This document shows, one piece after another, positions 13,101 to 26,200 of a stretch of 64,000 nt of DNA. The DNA is taken from contig NC_133943.1 in assembly GCF_031877795.1 (NCBI RefSeq), forward strand, positions 11,835,001 to 11,899,000, in the 5' to 3' direction. The translations under genes were made by a program, and so were the position numbers. This DNA is from Strix aluco. Lineage: Eukaryota > Chordata > Aves > Strigiformes > Strigidae. Each line of letters begins with the position of its first letter. The stretch's first letter is position 1. The notes beneath the pieces were generated by a model. It made no database searches. It was given only the letters and a program-made list of their open reading frames with translations, and was not told where the DNA came from.

Positions 13101-15366
13101 CAAACAAACCCAGTTTTCTCCATCCCATCACCCGCTCCCACAGCCCTCTCTCCTGCAGCGGCTGCTCCAAGGACAGGCTTTTTCCCAGCCTGGCTGTGTG
13201 GGTGAGGGCATGTGGAAACAGTTATTTCATGGGTCTTCTCCAGCTCTGATTTCTACAGTGCTTCAAAGAAATAACACAGAGAAACCACCAGCAGGCCTTT
13301 TCCATGGAAAGAGCGAGGGGATCTCCCAGGGCTGCAGCTGGCGCTGCCTCGGGGACGTGCACCCATGGGGAGAACTGCTGGGAATGGGGGGGGCCACTGC
13401 TCGGATCCTGCTCCACCATTTCCTTGAGGGGTGGGGAGAGCCGAGCAGATGGCAGGGAGACGGCGGGCGGCCAGATTCAGGAGGGGGGCTCTGCAACCCC
13501 ATCACGTGGGCTGGGCCCCCAGCCAAAACCAACAGGCTGAGCTATCTAAATATTTACAGCCCTTCCCGGGCCAGCGGCGGGGTCTGCACCATGGAGGGAA
13601 CTAGCTGACTCGGTGAAACCCGGGAACCAGCGGCTCCCCTCCCTCCCTCTGGAAAGGATGCCTTACCCTGCCCCACTCCCAACCCCAAGAGCCTCCATCC
13701 CTTGCTCTGCTCCAGCCAACGTTGCTGCACACGTGTCACATCAAACCTTACAGCTAGGTCTGATGCCTGAAGGCAACGGGCCAAGCTGAGCTTTGGAAGA
13801 GGCGGAAATCACCAGGGCTGAACCCTCCTTCTCTTCATTTCAGCCACAGGTCAGGCTCAACATTCATGCCCATGCTTCTGAAATCCTTGAGACACAGCTC
13901 ACGGCATTTGTCCTACTAGAGCAAGGTGAGAGGAGAGGTACAGAACTTCAGGGCCACTCAAATACACACAAAATCCTGCTTTCAGCATTAAAAGAGGCCC
14001 ACACATGCACCCTCAGCTCTCCATCACTCCTCTCCCAGCCACCAGCTCCCCTGCCCTTTGCCATGAAACTGCAGTCCCACACTGCAGCAAGAGGAGTTCC
14101 CGGTGGGACCACCTTGTCAGAGTCTCAGCAAAGACCAAAGCAAGGAAACAAGACCTGTCCTCCACTCCCAGGGGCTACAGAGGCCACGGGGACAGTTTTG
14201 GGAGGTGCAGGTGGATCTTGCTTACTGACGGATGAGAGGAGCACTTCACATTAATGCCAAGTGCTCTCCGTGCTCCTATCCCTTGGAGGGCAGAAGCAGA
14301 CCAGATCCTTCACAGAAAATTGAAACTTGCAGACGCAAAAGCCTGAACTCTGACAGACACCGCAGGGATTGGGCCCCCAAACTCCCCAAACTCTCCAATT
14401 ACTTACAAGTAATTGGTCACATACAAACTACTTAAAAATTACTAATTGAGGAGTTTACCATCAGGACCACCACTGCCCAAGATTCTCCTTGGTCACATTA
14501 GAAGCCAAGAGCCCTGAACAGAAATATAAAGATGAAAAAAAGGCACAGGGGATATCACAGCCCGCCCAGCCAGGCATCATGAGCTCGGTTCCCGTGGCAT
14601 CCCTCCGTCATGACCCTGTGCCTGCCACTGCTCTCCCCTCCCCAGCATCTCTGGAGAGGCAGCTCAGAGGGAGAAGGGACCAGTGGAAAGTGGGACTGAA
14701 AATCTTCATAAGGGAACTGTCAAAAAATGACAGGTTGCTAAAAGAAATGCAAATGGCACCTGGCCAACCGTAACAGAGTTGTCAACAAGAGCTGCCAGTC
14801 AGTTCGCACGGCAACAAGGGCTCTGCAGCCCCGGGGGAAACTCTCTGGCAACTTGCAGCAGGCAAACGCCGGACGGAGATCCAGGACATCCCGCCTGGGG
14901 AGGATGGCACCCCAGGTGAGGGGCAAGCTCCAGCACCAGGCATCACCCGAAGAGCAGGGAGGATGAAGGAGCCAGCTCAGACACACATCCAGAACGGTCA
15001 GAGTCACAGGGATTGGAGTGCAAGAACAGAGGGGACAAAAAGCCAGCACAAATTATTTCTATCTGAAAGGGCAGCCAGAGATATATTTATGTTTTTTTCC
15101 TCTTGAAGAAATGAAGTAGAAAGTATAAGTGCTGAGAGCTGTCAGATCCCAGAAGTATTTTTCCAGGGACTGATAAAGAGCCTCAGTGCTGCAGATAGCA
15201 ATGACTCCTGATGACTTCCACCGCCCAAAGGGACAGAGGACTCTGGAGTCCTTCACAAGCCCTCAGTCTTGCACTTTCCCCAAGAGGCACATTTTTGCAT
15301 ACAACGCTAGAGAGAGGAGATGATTCAAGCGGCTGACTTGAGGCAATGGAATTAAGAACAGATACT

Positions 15367-15382
15367 AAAAAAAAAAAAAAAA
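15367..15382. repeat. poly-A tract (16 nt)
   Basis: Run of 16 A on the plus strand in SH3PXD2B intron 1, without an adjoining retroposon body that I could recognise. Confidence 0.85.
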
Positions 15383-18300
15383 CCCAAACCAGAAACAGTT
15401 TCCCGTTCTTGAAACATGAGGCCGTGTGACCTCCTAGAAGAATCACTTCTGGACTCCTTGCATAAACACACTACGGACATGCACAAAACGCAACCTGGGA
15501 AGCGGCCTGGACTGCTTAAATCTGAGTAGGAAAAAGGCAGACTGGGGTTGCAGAAAAACCTAGAGCTACAGTTTCAGCCTCTCTCCTCACACAGGAATTT
15601 TCCCAAGTTTTCCAAAGAGACTTGCAAGGCATACTGGCTGGGAGGGGCACATATAAAGCCCACAAGCAAGGCTTTGGGGAAGAGGGCAGCTGCTGGCTGG
15701 CCTGTGAGCAATCTGCCTGGCACCCAGCACATGGCCGAACGGGGCAGCAAGTCCATACAGAGCTCAGCACCACCCAGCTACACCAGCTTGAGCCCAGGAG
15801 CCGCGCACCCATCCTAACACAGTCCTGCGAGCCACCAACCCGCCAGCAGCCCTCGCTGGCACAGCCCACCCACCCTGGGTGGCTCTTCCCCAGGCCCGAA
15901 GCATCCCTGCGTCCAGAGCTCCCACACACCGAGACTCTCCTGTTCCCACATCAGCCACACCAGAGGCAGGGTGGAAAACAACGCCACAGTCACTTGGGGA
16001 GACAACTCCACAGGGCTGCAGGGACACGCAGCAATGCCCACCCGCCACCAACGGGCATCAGCGCAGGTCCCCAGCCACTCAGCAGAGCTCCTATGGCAAA
16101 GCCAGACATAACAGCCTCCAGCAGAGGCAGAGCTGTCTGCAGAGCTGTTTCCAATGGGTTTGAGCCTGTGTGGTCTCGGGTCCAGGGAGACTATGTACAA
16201 TAAACCTCTCTGTGGAAAACTCCGCATATTTAAAGCATCTTTTGCCAGTAGAAGGGAAAAAAGCATCAGTTTCTCTATTCCACCCGTGCTCCCCCACGCT
16301 CCGAAACACAGGGAAGCAATGTGAGAGCCTCGCACCCAGGCTTCGGCTGCAGCCGGGAGAAAGGAGCGCCGAGAAATTCAAAGGGGCAGAGAAACTGAAG
16401 CAGCTGAGGTATCGAGCCAAACCAGAGCGGGGTTTAATATAGAAAAGGGAGTGGGAAATTGTAAGAGGAAAAGAAAAAAAGGGAGGGAGGTGGCTAGAAA
16501 CAAAGAAAGTTCTTGGCGGTGAGCTGCTGTGCTTGGCCCCTCTCCATCAGCCTTCGCTGCCGCAGGCGTGCAGGGCCGGGGAGGGGAGCGTGGGGGCTCT
16601 CGCGCCGCAGGACACTGAAGCTGGGAGGGGGAGAAGGACAGCCAGCCCCCAACTCAGTCTGTGGATGGGGAGAGCTGGGAGAAGGGTTGGGCTGGTTCAG
16701 ACAGCACTGGGAAAGGCACGGAGAAGCAATCCCAGCGGTAACTGCAGGGCATCGGTGGTGCTGCCATGGTCCCTCTGGACTAGCAGAGGAGAGATGCAGA
16801 AGCAACAAGTCAGAGCTGCAGGGAGGAGCTGGGTAACGGGGATGCAGACAGCACGAGGATGGGCACATCCTCATCGCCACTGCAAATAACCCAAACCAAC
16901 CTGCCCATGCACCCAGGACTACAAAGCAGCTACCTCCCCTTGCTCTGATTCATCCCTTCGACTGCACCCTCCCTAAAACCCCAGTGAGGGACAGCTCTTC
17001 TCACTCCGCTGTTGTACAGCTTGCAAGGGCACAGCGCTGCCTTAGCACACAGCCAGAGCTGCTGGGATGAAGTGTGCGCATAGAGGGTTATGCCAAGCAC
17101 AGGGACCCCAAGGACAACCCACTGAGCCCCACTCAGCTGCAGTGCAGACCCCTCAGCCATACAATACATCCACCCTCTTGTTTGTTCTGAGTCACGCTGA
17201 AGGTCAAACATATGGATTCATTTGTTTCCTATTACCCACTGCTACGTGAAATGGCCAGAAGACAGAGATACCTCCAAGGCAAAGCTGAGAGGGATCAAGG
17301 TCACTGGACCTCCGAGTGGGTAAAGGCAATGGATGGCCTTGGTGCCAAAGTTCACTGCTGGAACGGTGTACAACCACCAGCTTTCCACACAGAGCTGCAT
17401 CAGCCTCCATGGCCGTGTGCAAGGCAGGATTTGGCCCTTCCACTAAACTGCCACATTCAAAGTTTTCAACAGCCTTAAGTAACACAACTAGGGAAGAAAA
17501 ACAAAGGAGAGTTTGCGTTTGAGTGTTGGTTCTCATCCACAAAGCCAACAGCGTTCCCTTAAGTCCCAATTCTCTTGAGAGGTGAGGGGGAAGGAAGGAT
17601 TGGTCTACTCTGTAATGCTGTGCGGCAGAGCAGGGCCAGGCACAAGGACAGGTCCAAATTTGTACCAGCTGTGGGCTCCAAATGCCCTGCCTGTGGCCTG
17701 CCTCAAGAAGGAGAGCATGGGCCAGTTGATAGAAAGTGGGATGAGATACAGCAGAACCACAGGATACGGCAGCAAAACACCACTAAGGATGCCCAGAAAG
17801 CCCTCAAATCTCTTGAGGCCACTGACTCTCAGAAACTCCTCACTGAGGCAGAGATTCCAGCTTCCTGGGTTTAGCCTTGCTTCATATATTCTGGTTTCAC
17901 TTTTGCTCTCTAGCATTCCTAGTTTAGTTACCAGACCCTGGATGGATCTCACACTATTCATTTTAACCTCCTGCTCCCTACATCTAAACTCACCCAGATC
18001 CTTCGGTTCCCCACAGGACATTCCCACCATACCAGAAGCACGGTCACACTCCCCAGAGAGCATGGCAGGGGGGAAGTCATCCCCCAACATCCTTTTTAAG
18101 CCAAGCAACCGGTATGATTCACCACGGCAGAAATAACGCAGCTGTACGAGGTGATTCGGCACCAGATCCCAACAGAGCTCTGCTCCCGCTGGGCAAGTCG
18201 GGACCAGGCGACCATGACACACAGGTCCACGGGACACATTTCTTCAGGCACTGAAAAAATAACTGAATCTGTAGATCAGTAGCCCTCCTCCTCTTGCCAT

Positions 18301-21300
18301 TCAAGCACTCTTCTCTAAATGCTCCACAATCAACTCCAGATAAGCAATGAATGAAACCACAAATGGCCTCATCACTACAAGGAACAGGAGCAGAGAAGAC
18401 ACCTACCATCACGTCACAAATTCCACATCAAAAATATAACACACTTACTTTGCGAATGTGGTTTTCATCAAACTTATTTTAAAATCTCTATAGATGCTAT
18501 CATCTAGGCACCAGACTCCAACACGTGCAGTTAATTACTTTTGCAAGGCAGCTGCCACAAATGAGGTGGTTCAACACACACAGGTATTCACCTTGTTTAA
18601 AGTCTGCAATCTTGTGAACTGAGCTTGCGAAATAAATGCGGCACACTGTTTTTAAATTTCCCTTTTTCAAAGTGATACGTGTGAGCATATGGAGGCTGGG
18701 AAAGGAAGTCCTGCAAGAGCATAGTCCATATTTTCCAATAAACTAACACAACCAAACAGCATGCTGCTCTCTCTTTCCTGTCGGATGTATATATATAATT
18801 TTGGTTTGTGCTCTGGAGCAACCATTTAAAAATATATGAACTATGGAAATGTTCTTGGTGGGTGGGATGATGCAAATGAAGATGCAATTCAATGACATTG
18901 TTATTAACACATAGAACAAAACACACAAATTGCAGCTGTATTAAAAGGAAAGGTCCTGAAGCTTGCCTGAGGCCAAAAAACCAACCAAAATCTGGATTTA
19001 GTAGGGAAAAGCTTTATTTTGGAGACTTCTACTAGAGAATAACAAACACAAAACTATAAAAAGATCTCGCGTGAAGTCCTTTAAAGGAAAATTTAGTCTG
19101 TTTCAACTCTGGCTTTGTTTTGGGTCTTTTCTGAATAAACATTCATCTATCAGAATTTGAGACTTGGCCAGACCATAGAAATGACAGTCTGCTACTCTGT
19201 CGCCCAGAACGATTATTTTTAACCATTGCTCTTAGACTTTGCCTTTTCAGATTTGCAGCATGGCCCCGGAGCCCTTGCTGGCAGCATCCCTGAGGGGCAT
19301 GAGCAGTAATCACTTAACATAGGGTTGTATGGGAAATGTCACTGCAGGGTGAACCTTCCAGCCACTGCCTGAAGGGTGGGAGTCCCTTTCTTCACTTGAA
19401 CAGTGGGCTGCTGAGATCCTGAGCTTGGTTTTCCTCCTTTAACAGGATCAGAGCAGTGCATCCTGCGATGAACACCTGCAAAAGGATCATTTCTCACTGT
19501 CCCTTCCAGGTACTACCTATGAAAAAAGCTTAAAGACACAAGCAGCACAAGTGCAGCTGAAACAGCCGAGGTCAGCAGCCCGGGAGAGGAGGTGCCACCG
19601 CACCACAGTGTGATACAGTTTCACAGCCAGCAGAGCAAATTCAAGGCCCCTATCACTCACAGCAAGAAGCTGGGTTATCCTTCCCCTCTCAGCACTTCCA
19701 CATGTGTGAGTGGAGCTGGTTTGACAAGAACGGGAGCAGACGTGTCGGCCTCGCACCACGCCAGCACACGGCAGCAAGAGCCTTCCAGAAGCACAAGGCT
19801 GACCGCAAGGAGGGAAGCGGGCAAGGGGAGAGCAGCCCCGCTAACTGCAATTCAGCCTGACCTCTGCTAGCGGTGCTCACTGCAGCACCCACCAAGGCTT
19901 TAACATCTCACCAAGAAGGAGAGCAGTCAAGAGGCCATTCCCATTTCTCCTATCCCCCAAACGCCTCTAAGCACACCCGGGCTTCCTTTGAATAACCCAC
20001 CCAGCTCCTCATGCCCTCAGGTCAGGTACTGGGCTGTCACCAGAGTAAGGAGGATGGACAGGAGATGGGACAAGCACACTGTTGTCCTGGCATGTCCTTC
20101 CAGAAGAGCAGGGCCATCAGACATACTGTGAGAATCCGAGAGAGCAGCATGCCGGACTGATGCTCCCTTGCACCAGGATTTGAGCCAGTGCTGTTCACGG
20201 GCACACACATGTTCAAAGGCATGGGGCAGCATTCAGGTCCCCAGTTAAATCCCAACACTCAGCTCAGCATGCATTCCAGCTGGCACCCAGCTACCCAAAC
20301 CCTTCCTCACACCTTGCTGGGTCCTTGCCCAGCCCAAGCCCACAGTCTGGGAGAATATTGTCTCTACTGCTTCAAATCAGAGATCCAAAAAAGCACAAGT
20401 TTTTGTCTTGGGCAACACAACTCTTTTTGCACAAGGTGGTGGGCAAACGACACCAGCCTGAACAGAGTTGGCCTTTCCTACAGCCCCTCCCCACCACAGG
20501 CGTCAATAAGGACCTTGAAACAATGGTTTGATCTCACTTTTCTGGGAAACTGGAATTCACAACATTCTGCTGTGGCCTCACTGCAGCCAACACAACTGCA
20601 CCTTTGTCCGGCAAAGAAAAGCCTCTCGCCGACGCAGAGAGGAGGCCGAGCCCGAGCAGTACGGGTCACTTGCCGGTCAGGCCAGCGCAGAGGCAACAGG
20701 AGGAAAAGCTGGTGTGCTCCTCCAGCCTCCCTGGGGAGCGAGCGGCTGCCTCAGGGGATGGAGGAGAGCACATTTATGGTCAGCAATGAGAAGGCAGAGA
20801 GCAAAGGTTTAACACGTACAGTTTGTGGTTGATTCGGATTTGCAGCATGCCAGCAGATACAGTCTAAAGTAAGATGACTCAGCCGCGATTCGCTGCCCCT
20901 CCTCTCCCTCTCTTTGCAGGAGGAAGAAAAAAAAAAAAAGGTTTTGATTCCATATAATTAACTAGCTTTGTGAATCTGTCTAGTTCCTATTGATTTTCTC
21001 AAACAAGGCGAGTGCTCCCATTCACTCCAGTGCTGCCCTGGGGAGGCTGCTGCCTGCAAGCTGCCTGCCCCTCCCTGGGCTCAGCCCCGCCGCGAGCTGT
21101 GCTGGCTCATGCTGACGGGTTTTGGTCCAAGACAAGTACAGGGGAAGGTTAGAGGAAGAGGACTCAAGCTGCCAGTTGAGGAGGGAGAGGGCGGCCGAGC
21201 AGCCGGGCTGCACAGCTGGTTGTCATGAGCTTTCTCCCACTGCCCTGGGAGCTTCTACTCCGTTGCCCCCACCCAGCTGCCCCGACATACCTCTCTTTTT

Positions 21301-22175
21301 TAAAAAACACCTCTGTCCCAGTTTTCCAGCCTCACAGGGATTATTTGTGCTATGCCCAACTCCACCCACCTCGCCTGTGCGGGTGGAGGGTGAGCAGGGA
21401 CGGTGCGCAGAACAGATCACGTCCAGCACTTGGGGTGCACGTGCCAGCCATGGGGACACAGGTCCCGAGGGGCGCACGGAGCCCCCAACCCCTGCAAGGG
21501 AACGAGAAGGCCCAAAGGGAGAGCGGAAGAGCAGCTGCAGGCGATCCTGGGCAAGCCCTGTTACGGGACCTGACGACGGTGCAACAGATGCGCCAAGACA
21601 AACAGAAGTGTACGCAGCTCAGCAAACCTCTTCACGTACACACTCCTCCAGATCGGATGATAACCCAGCCACAATGAGTAGGTCTGGGATGGACACAGAA
21701 GGAAAGGGGCACGTCTGGAGCTGGGGCCAAGCTCAGCCAAGGCTGATAAAGCTGCAGGCAGGGCAGGAGAGGAAGAAAGGGTGATAAGGGGTTGGGCTGC
21801 AGCAGCCACACCACATCCTTGGATACAAGGAGAGGGTAACAGTCCTTTTTACCCTCCCCTCCATCCTGGCTAGAGCTGGCCTGCCCTCTACTTTCCTCAG
21901 ACTGCTGCTCACTGCCACAATCCACCCAGGGTGACCTGGAGAAGCCCCAATCTCCCAAAAACTCAAGGACCCTGGCTCCGCTGACATGACACACTCCAGC
22001 TGGAGTGAACAGCACATCATCACAACCCAAATGTGCCACAAACAGTGTGTCACTGGGTCACCCCAGCCTAAGGCAAATGGGGCAGGAAGAACATTTTGGT
22101 CTTTGTTTTACAGTTGTTGCCAGGATTCACCCACAAGGTCTCCACGGATGCCTGGAAGCACACCAAAGTTTAATT

Positions 22176-22190
22176 AAAAAAAAAAAAAAA
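22176..22190. repeat. poly-A tract (15 nt)
   Basis: Run of 15 A on the plus strand near the promoter-proximal end of SH3PXD2B intron 1; a short purine-rich tail follows. No coding retrocopy was recognised upstream of it. Confidence 0.85.
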
Positions 22191-22470
22191 GGAAAAAACC
22201 CAACCCCTTCAAAAATAGCCAAACCCACAACAGTTTGGAAGATGCCCTGGAGCATGCAGGAAGGCGCTTCCCGAGCAGCTCACGCAGACAGGGCGCAGGG
22301 GACCCGAGGGAACACCTCCCAGGGATGGCAGCGATGTCCCAGGCGCAGAGGGAAGGAGCCGGGTGGTCCCTTGCCCCGGGCCTCTGCAGCCAACAGGTTT
22401 CAGAGCCCCTCGGCCAAACGCTGCTCCCTCGCTGAAGCGGAGGCGCTGCCCGGTGCTGCCCCGGAGACGC

Positions 22471-22489
22471 CTCCTCCTCCTCCTCCTCC
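22471..22489. repeat. Short CTC/TCC trinucleotide repeat
   Basis: Six to seven CTC units within the CpG island just downstream of exon 1 in intron 1. A second pyrimidine-rich block of similar type lies at about 22741-22770. Neither is in the coding frame of SH3PXD2B. Confidence 0.8.
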
Positions 22490-22855
22490 CGGGTGGGCGC
22501 TGCCCCAGAGCCCCGCCGGCAAAACCCTCCCGCAGCCCCTCACCGGCACCTCCCGGCGCTTCCCTCCGGCGGAACCGCACAGGGTCACCACCGGCGCTGC
22601 CCCCCCAGCGCGGCGATGTCCCGCCGGTAGCCGGGGCCCACGGGGAAGAGGCAGCGCGTCCCCTCGCTGGCAGGGGGGGCACCGGGTGACCCCCACGGGA
22701 GACGCCGGGGGTGGGAGCGGCAGACCCGGCAGCGCTGCCTTCCTCCTCCTTCTCCTCCTCTTCCCTCCCGCCCCGGGGCAGCCGCGGGGGAGCGGGGCCG
22801 GCAGCGCCCGGCCTTTGTTCGCCCGGGGCCGGGCGCCCCGAGCCGCGGCACTCAC

Positions 22856-22927
22856 ATAGTGCTTGTTGGGGATGCGCCGCTTCTGCACGTCCAGCACCTT
22901 CACCTCCGCGATGCTCCGCCGGGGCAT
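22856..22927 (-). CDS. SH3PXD2B: SH3PXD2B coding exon 1 (residues 1-24, start codon)
   Basis: The exon's coding part is 72 nt, from ATG at 22927-22925 to the donor GTGAGTG. It encodes MPRRSIAEVKVLDVQKRRIP and then NKHY, matching the N-terminus of human SH3PXD2B apart from a few substitutions and one proline fewer near the start (MPRRS against MPPRRS, from memory). The start is chosen because homology begins exactly there, it is the only ATG in frame, and a G stands at -3. The segment forms the first strand of the PX domain. It splices in phase 0 to 10172. The exon lies in a CpG island, as expected for a broadly expressed adaptor gene. Confidence 0.94.
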
Positions 22928-23220
22928 GCCTCTGCCTCTGCCCCTCGCAGCCCGGCGAGGCGGGGAGCGGCGGCGCTGGGGGAGGCACTGCCGCACGCAG
23001 CCGGGACCGGAGCCTGCAGCGCCGCGCCGAGCCCCGCCGCGCCGCCCGCCCGCTGCCGAGGGCGGGAGGCGGCCCCGGCCCGCCCCGGCCTATCCCGGCC
23101 GGAGGGGCGGCCCCACCGCCGCCTGCTTAAAGGGGCGAGCGGCGCCGCCCGCCCCACGCGTGTCCGCCCCACGCGCGGCCGGTGACGGGGGGGTGCACGG
23201 CCCCGCGGCCCCCCCACCCC

Positions 23221-23279
23221 GGGATGAGGATGAGGATGGGGGGGATGGGGATGGGAAGGCGGCTCGGAAGGCGGCTCGG
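23221..23279. repeat. G-rich GGATGA/GGGGAT tract and 12-bp tandem duplication
   Basis: A purine-rich run of GATGAG and GGGGAT units (23221-23255) is followed by a perfect two-copy 12-bp duplication (AAGGCGGCTCGG at 23256-23267 and 23268-23279). It lies at the upstream edge of the SH3PXD2B CpG island. The successive G runs could fold as a G-quadruplex; that is inference. Confidence 0.85.
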
Positions 23280-23299
23280 CTGTGTCCGAGCGCAGAGTT

Positions 23300-26200
23300 T
23301 TTCAGGGAGAGCAGCTGGCTGCTTGCCCTTCGTGGGGAGGGGGCTCGAGGGGGGCCCGGGCTTGCCCATCCTGCCCGGCATGGCGATCCTGTGCGTGGGC
23401 TCCATCACCAGGTTTTGGTTGTTCACCCCGCTCTTGTCCCGTACCAACAGCCCCCAAGGTGGTTGTTGGCTGACTTGGCCACGAACAACCACATCCCTAA
23501 AGGAGCCAGGAAATGAGCAGGAAAAAGTGGCTTTCTTGGCAGTTGGTATGGTCAGATCAGCAGAACTGCCTTACTCAGGACAACCCGCATACCCCTGGAA
23601 GCTGGGCGCTGAGCCAGGGCACCCCACCTCTCTCCTCGGCAGCGCACCCCCTGGAGCCAGGCTCCCTGCCCAGCTCTGCCCTTGGGGCAGCAGAGGAGAC
23701 AAGGCAGTGACCAGGCGCTTCTCCACAGCAGCACCACCCACGGCCTCCGTCTTCCCAGCAGCTCCTCGACACGTGGCATAACCACAGCTCTCTCCCCTGT
23801 TGGGCTTTTAATTACATTATAAAGTTACTCAAGGCTTGCACTGGCAGGTCATAAGCTTTCATATGAATTTAATTTAATCATAAACAACTCATCTCACTCC
23901 TTAGCAGCTCCTTAAATGTGGCTCCTTTTTATACTGTTAACTTTGCTACAACCACCCTAGAGAATTAATGGAGGTGCAGGCAGGTTACCAGGCTTTATTT
24001 ACCCCCTTGCCCTCCCAAAGGGCACATCTTCATCATCCTCCCACTCAGCTAAGCCCAAGACCACAGTGCCCCTGCAGAGATGGCCACAGGAAGGATGCTA
24101 GGTTGTCAGAAAGGGACATCACGCCACCAGTGGCCTCCCTGACACTTGCTGACGTGCTGTTTCAGGGCTGGTTTACTTGTAGACCAGCTGCACATCTCTC
24201 CCTCTCTGCCCCAGCCCTGTTGTCACTCCTCAGTCAGACACATGTTGAAGGTAGGTGGGCAGAGGCCATGGAGAGGCCCTGAAGAACCCTCCCTTCACTC
24301 TCCCATCAGAAAAGCCCTGACATTCATGAGGGATGCTGGGGCTGGACCTTGAAGTGCTAATCAAGAGTTGAAGCCTGGGAAAGCATCAACAGGCAGCAGA
24401 CCTGTGGCTTTTAATGCTGTGTGGAGTGCCCAGGCTTGAGCAGTTAGAGTTTTACTGGTTTTAAAAGCCCTGAAAGATGCACAAATCCTCCAAAGGATGG
24501 CAAGGAAAATATCCAAAGCAGCTGTGCATCATGTTGGTAAGAGAAGAAGTGTACATTGAGGAGATGTGGAACACTGGAGAAAGAGGATTAAGAGAGGAAT
24601 GAAACAATTACTGGTCTTCACATGCTGAAAGGAGAAACTAAGGTAGAGAGCAGCTGAGAGCACTGCAACTGAGCAACACAGAGAGGGATGTAACCTGAAG
24701 AGCTAAGGGTTGTAAGGCCAGGCAAGGGGATCGCAGGGATAAAAGAAGCAGGTAACTGGATATGGAAAACACATAAAGACACACTAAACATAATGCAATA
24801 GATGACAAATTGCAAGGTGAAGGGAATTAAGTGAGGCAACTGAGTTACGAATGCTATGGCTGCAGCCCTCCCTCTTGTTTCAGGTGCTAGTTTGTTCTGG
24901 TTAGCAGTGACTGCAGGGCTGCCAGGCATCTGGGGAGAGGGTGTCTCTGCTCGGGACACTGGTTGCATGTATGCAGAGCTAGTCTGACGCAGCTTGGTAA
25001 TTTGGTTTCACAGGAGTGCTCTACACCCCTCATGCACTGAAAACAACATAGCCAGATTGATCAACTTGCTGCCCAGTCCATCTGTACATTAACATGAAGT
25101 CCACCATCAAGACGCCTTGGACTCACTATCCATGAACCCTAGGATCAGTCTGTGAGAAAAAAAAAAAAAATAAAAAAAACCCTCTGGGAAGAGCAAATCA
25201 AGAACATGCAATTCAGAGAGCATTTTGACCTATAGGTGCAGCATCCCTGAAAAGACTAAACCATGTTTTCTTGCCAGATGTTTGGTCTAGCTTTGAAGGA
25301 GTGATAGCTGCAGCACAGAGGGATGGTGTAGGACAGTGGGGGTGCCGAACAAGCAGCCGATGAACAGCCAGACTCCCAGGTGCCACCAGCTGCAACACCC
25401 CCAGCACACTGGACCCTGCACAGCATTCCAGCTGGGTGGCAGAGCTGTCCTGATGGCCAGCACAGTAAGGACCAACAGCAAAAGCAAAGCATGAAAACAA
25501 GCAGGGAAGTCTATGAGATGGCTCTGAAAGGAGCCTCATCCCTACTCACGTTTCTGTCATCTCATACTGGCCACAGACTTGAGGGGACAGAAATCCTTCC
25601 TCCAGACTGTCACTTTAGCATGGAGGCAGATGGTGGATTTGGTGTAAGGACACAAGTTCTGCCCATTTTTACAGCTGAAATGCCCATTCCCTGCAGTCCC
25701 CTTCTGCAAGGTCTTCTTGCTGCTGAGGACCACCATACTGCTGTGCACCTTCATCAGCAACCTTCATGCTGGCCTCCCCCTTTCCTTTCATGTGGTTCTT
25801 CTGCCAAAGAGACAGGACGAACACCACACTGTGACATGCTGAAGGACACCTCACTCCTGAACTTGAAGCAGCCCAGAGGGACACAGATGGTGCTTTGCTT
25901 GGGGAAGCTTTGTGCACACCTCCCCTTCTCAGGGGTGCACGAAACCTTTGGGTATTCCCTTGCTGGTAAATCGATTTCCCTGTGCACTAGGTCCTCACAC
26001 AGAGATGTGTGACACAGAAAGCAAAAGGAGAACATACGAATGAGCTCTCACAGCATCTTGGACCTACCTGCTCCAGCGACCCTGGTTTCCCGCCCTTACC
26101 CTTCCAGCTCCTTTCAGTGTACTGTCTTGGATGTGGCCCCATGACTGCCACATGCTGTTGGGCTCTCGGGCCATTCCTTTCTATCTGGTATAAATCATGT

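Larger units (their letters stand above)
10173..22855 (-). other. SH3PXD2B: SH3PXD2B intron 1 (12.7 kb), nothing else recognised
   Basis: This is the interval between the two SH3PXD2B coding exons, with donor GTGAGT at 22855 downward and acceptor CTCTACAG ending at 10173 on the minus strand. A long first intron is usual for this gene in vertebrates. I saw no exon, RNA gene or recognisable transposon. Homopolymer A runs occur at 15367-15382, 20927-20939 and 22176-22190. The longer open frames (for example 20188-20832 on plus) have no recognisable domain and look like chance frames in moderately GC-rich DNA. Confidence 0.7.
22250..23290. promoter_or_regulatory. SH3PXD2B: CpG island / SH3PXD2B promoter region
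   Basis: Base composition rises sharply to very GC- and CpG-rich sequence across about 1 kb, centred on the SH3PXD2B start codon; the densest part is about 22430-23200. Sp1-type GC boxes are visible, for example in GGCCCGCCCCGGCC near 23077-23090. On the minus strand a CTTTAAG element at 23126-23132 is a weak TATA-like match about 200 nt upstream of the ATG, which would put a start near 23095-23100; that placement is an inference. CpG-island promoters usually start at dispersed sites, so the 5' UTR is given only as roughly 22928 to 23100. Several long open frames on both strands here are composition artefacts. Confidence 0.85.

Noticed and set aside
20188..20832. 214-codon plus-strand open frame in SH3PXD2B intron 1
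   Set aside because: No recognisable motif, no splice or promoter context, and composition no different from surrounding intron; read as a chance frame.
22005..23516. Long open frames of 200-284 codons on both strands across the CpG island
   Set aside because: They are Arg/Pro/Ala/Gly-rich as expected from GC-rich DNA, overlap each other on both strands, have no recognisable domain and collide with the well-supported SH3PXD2B exon 1.
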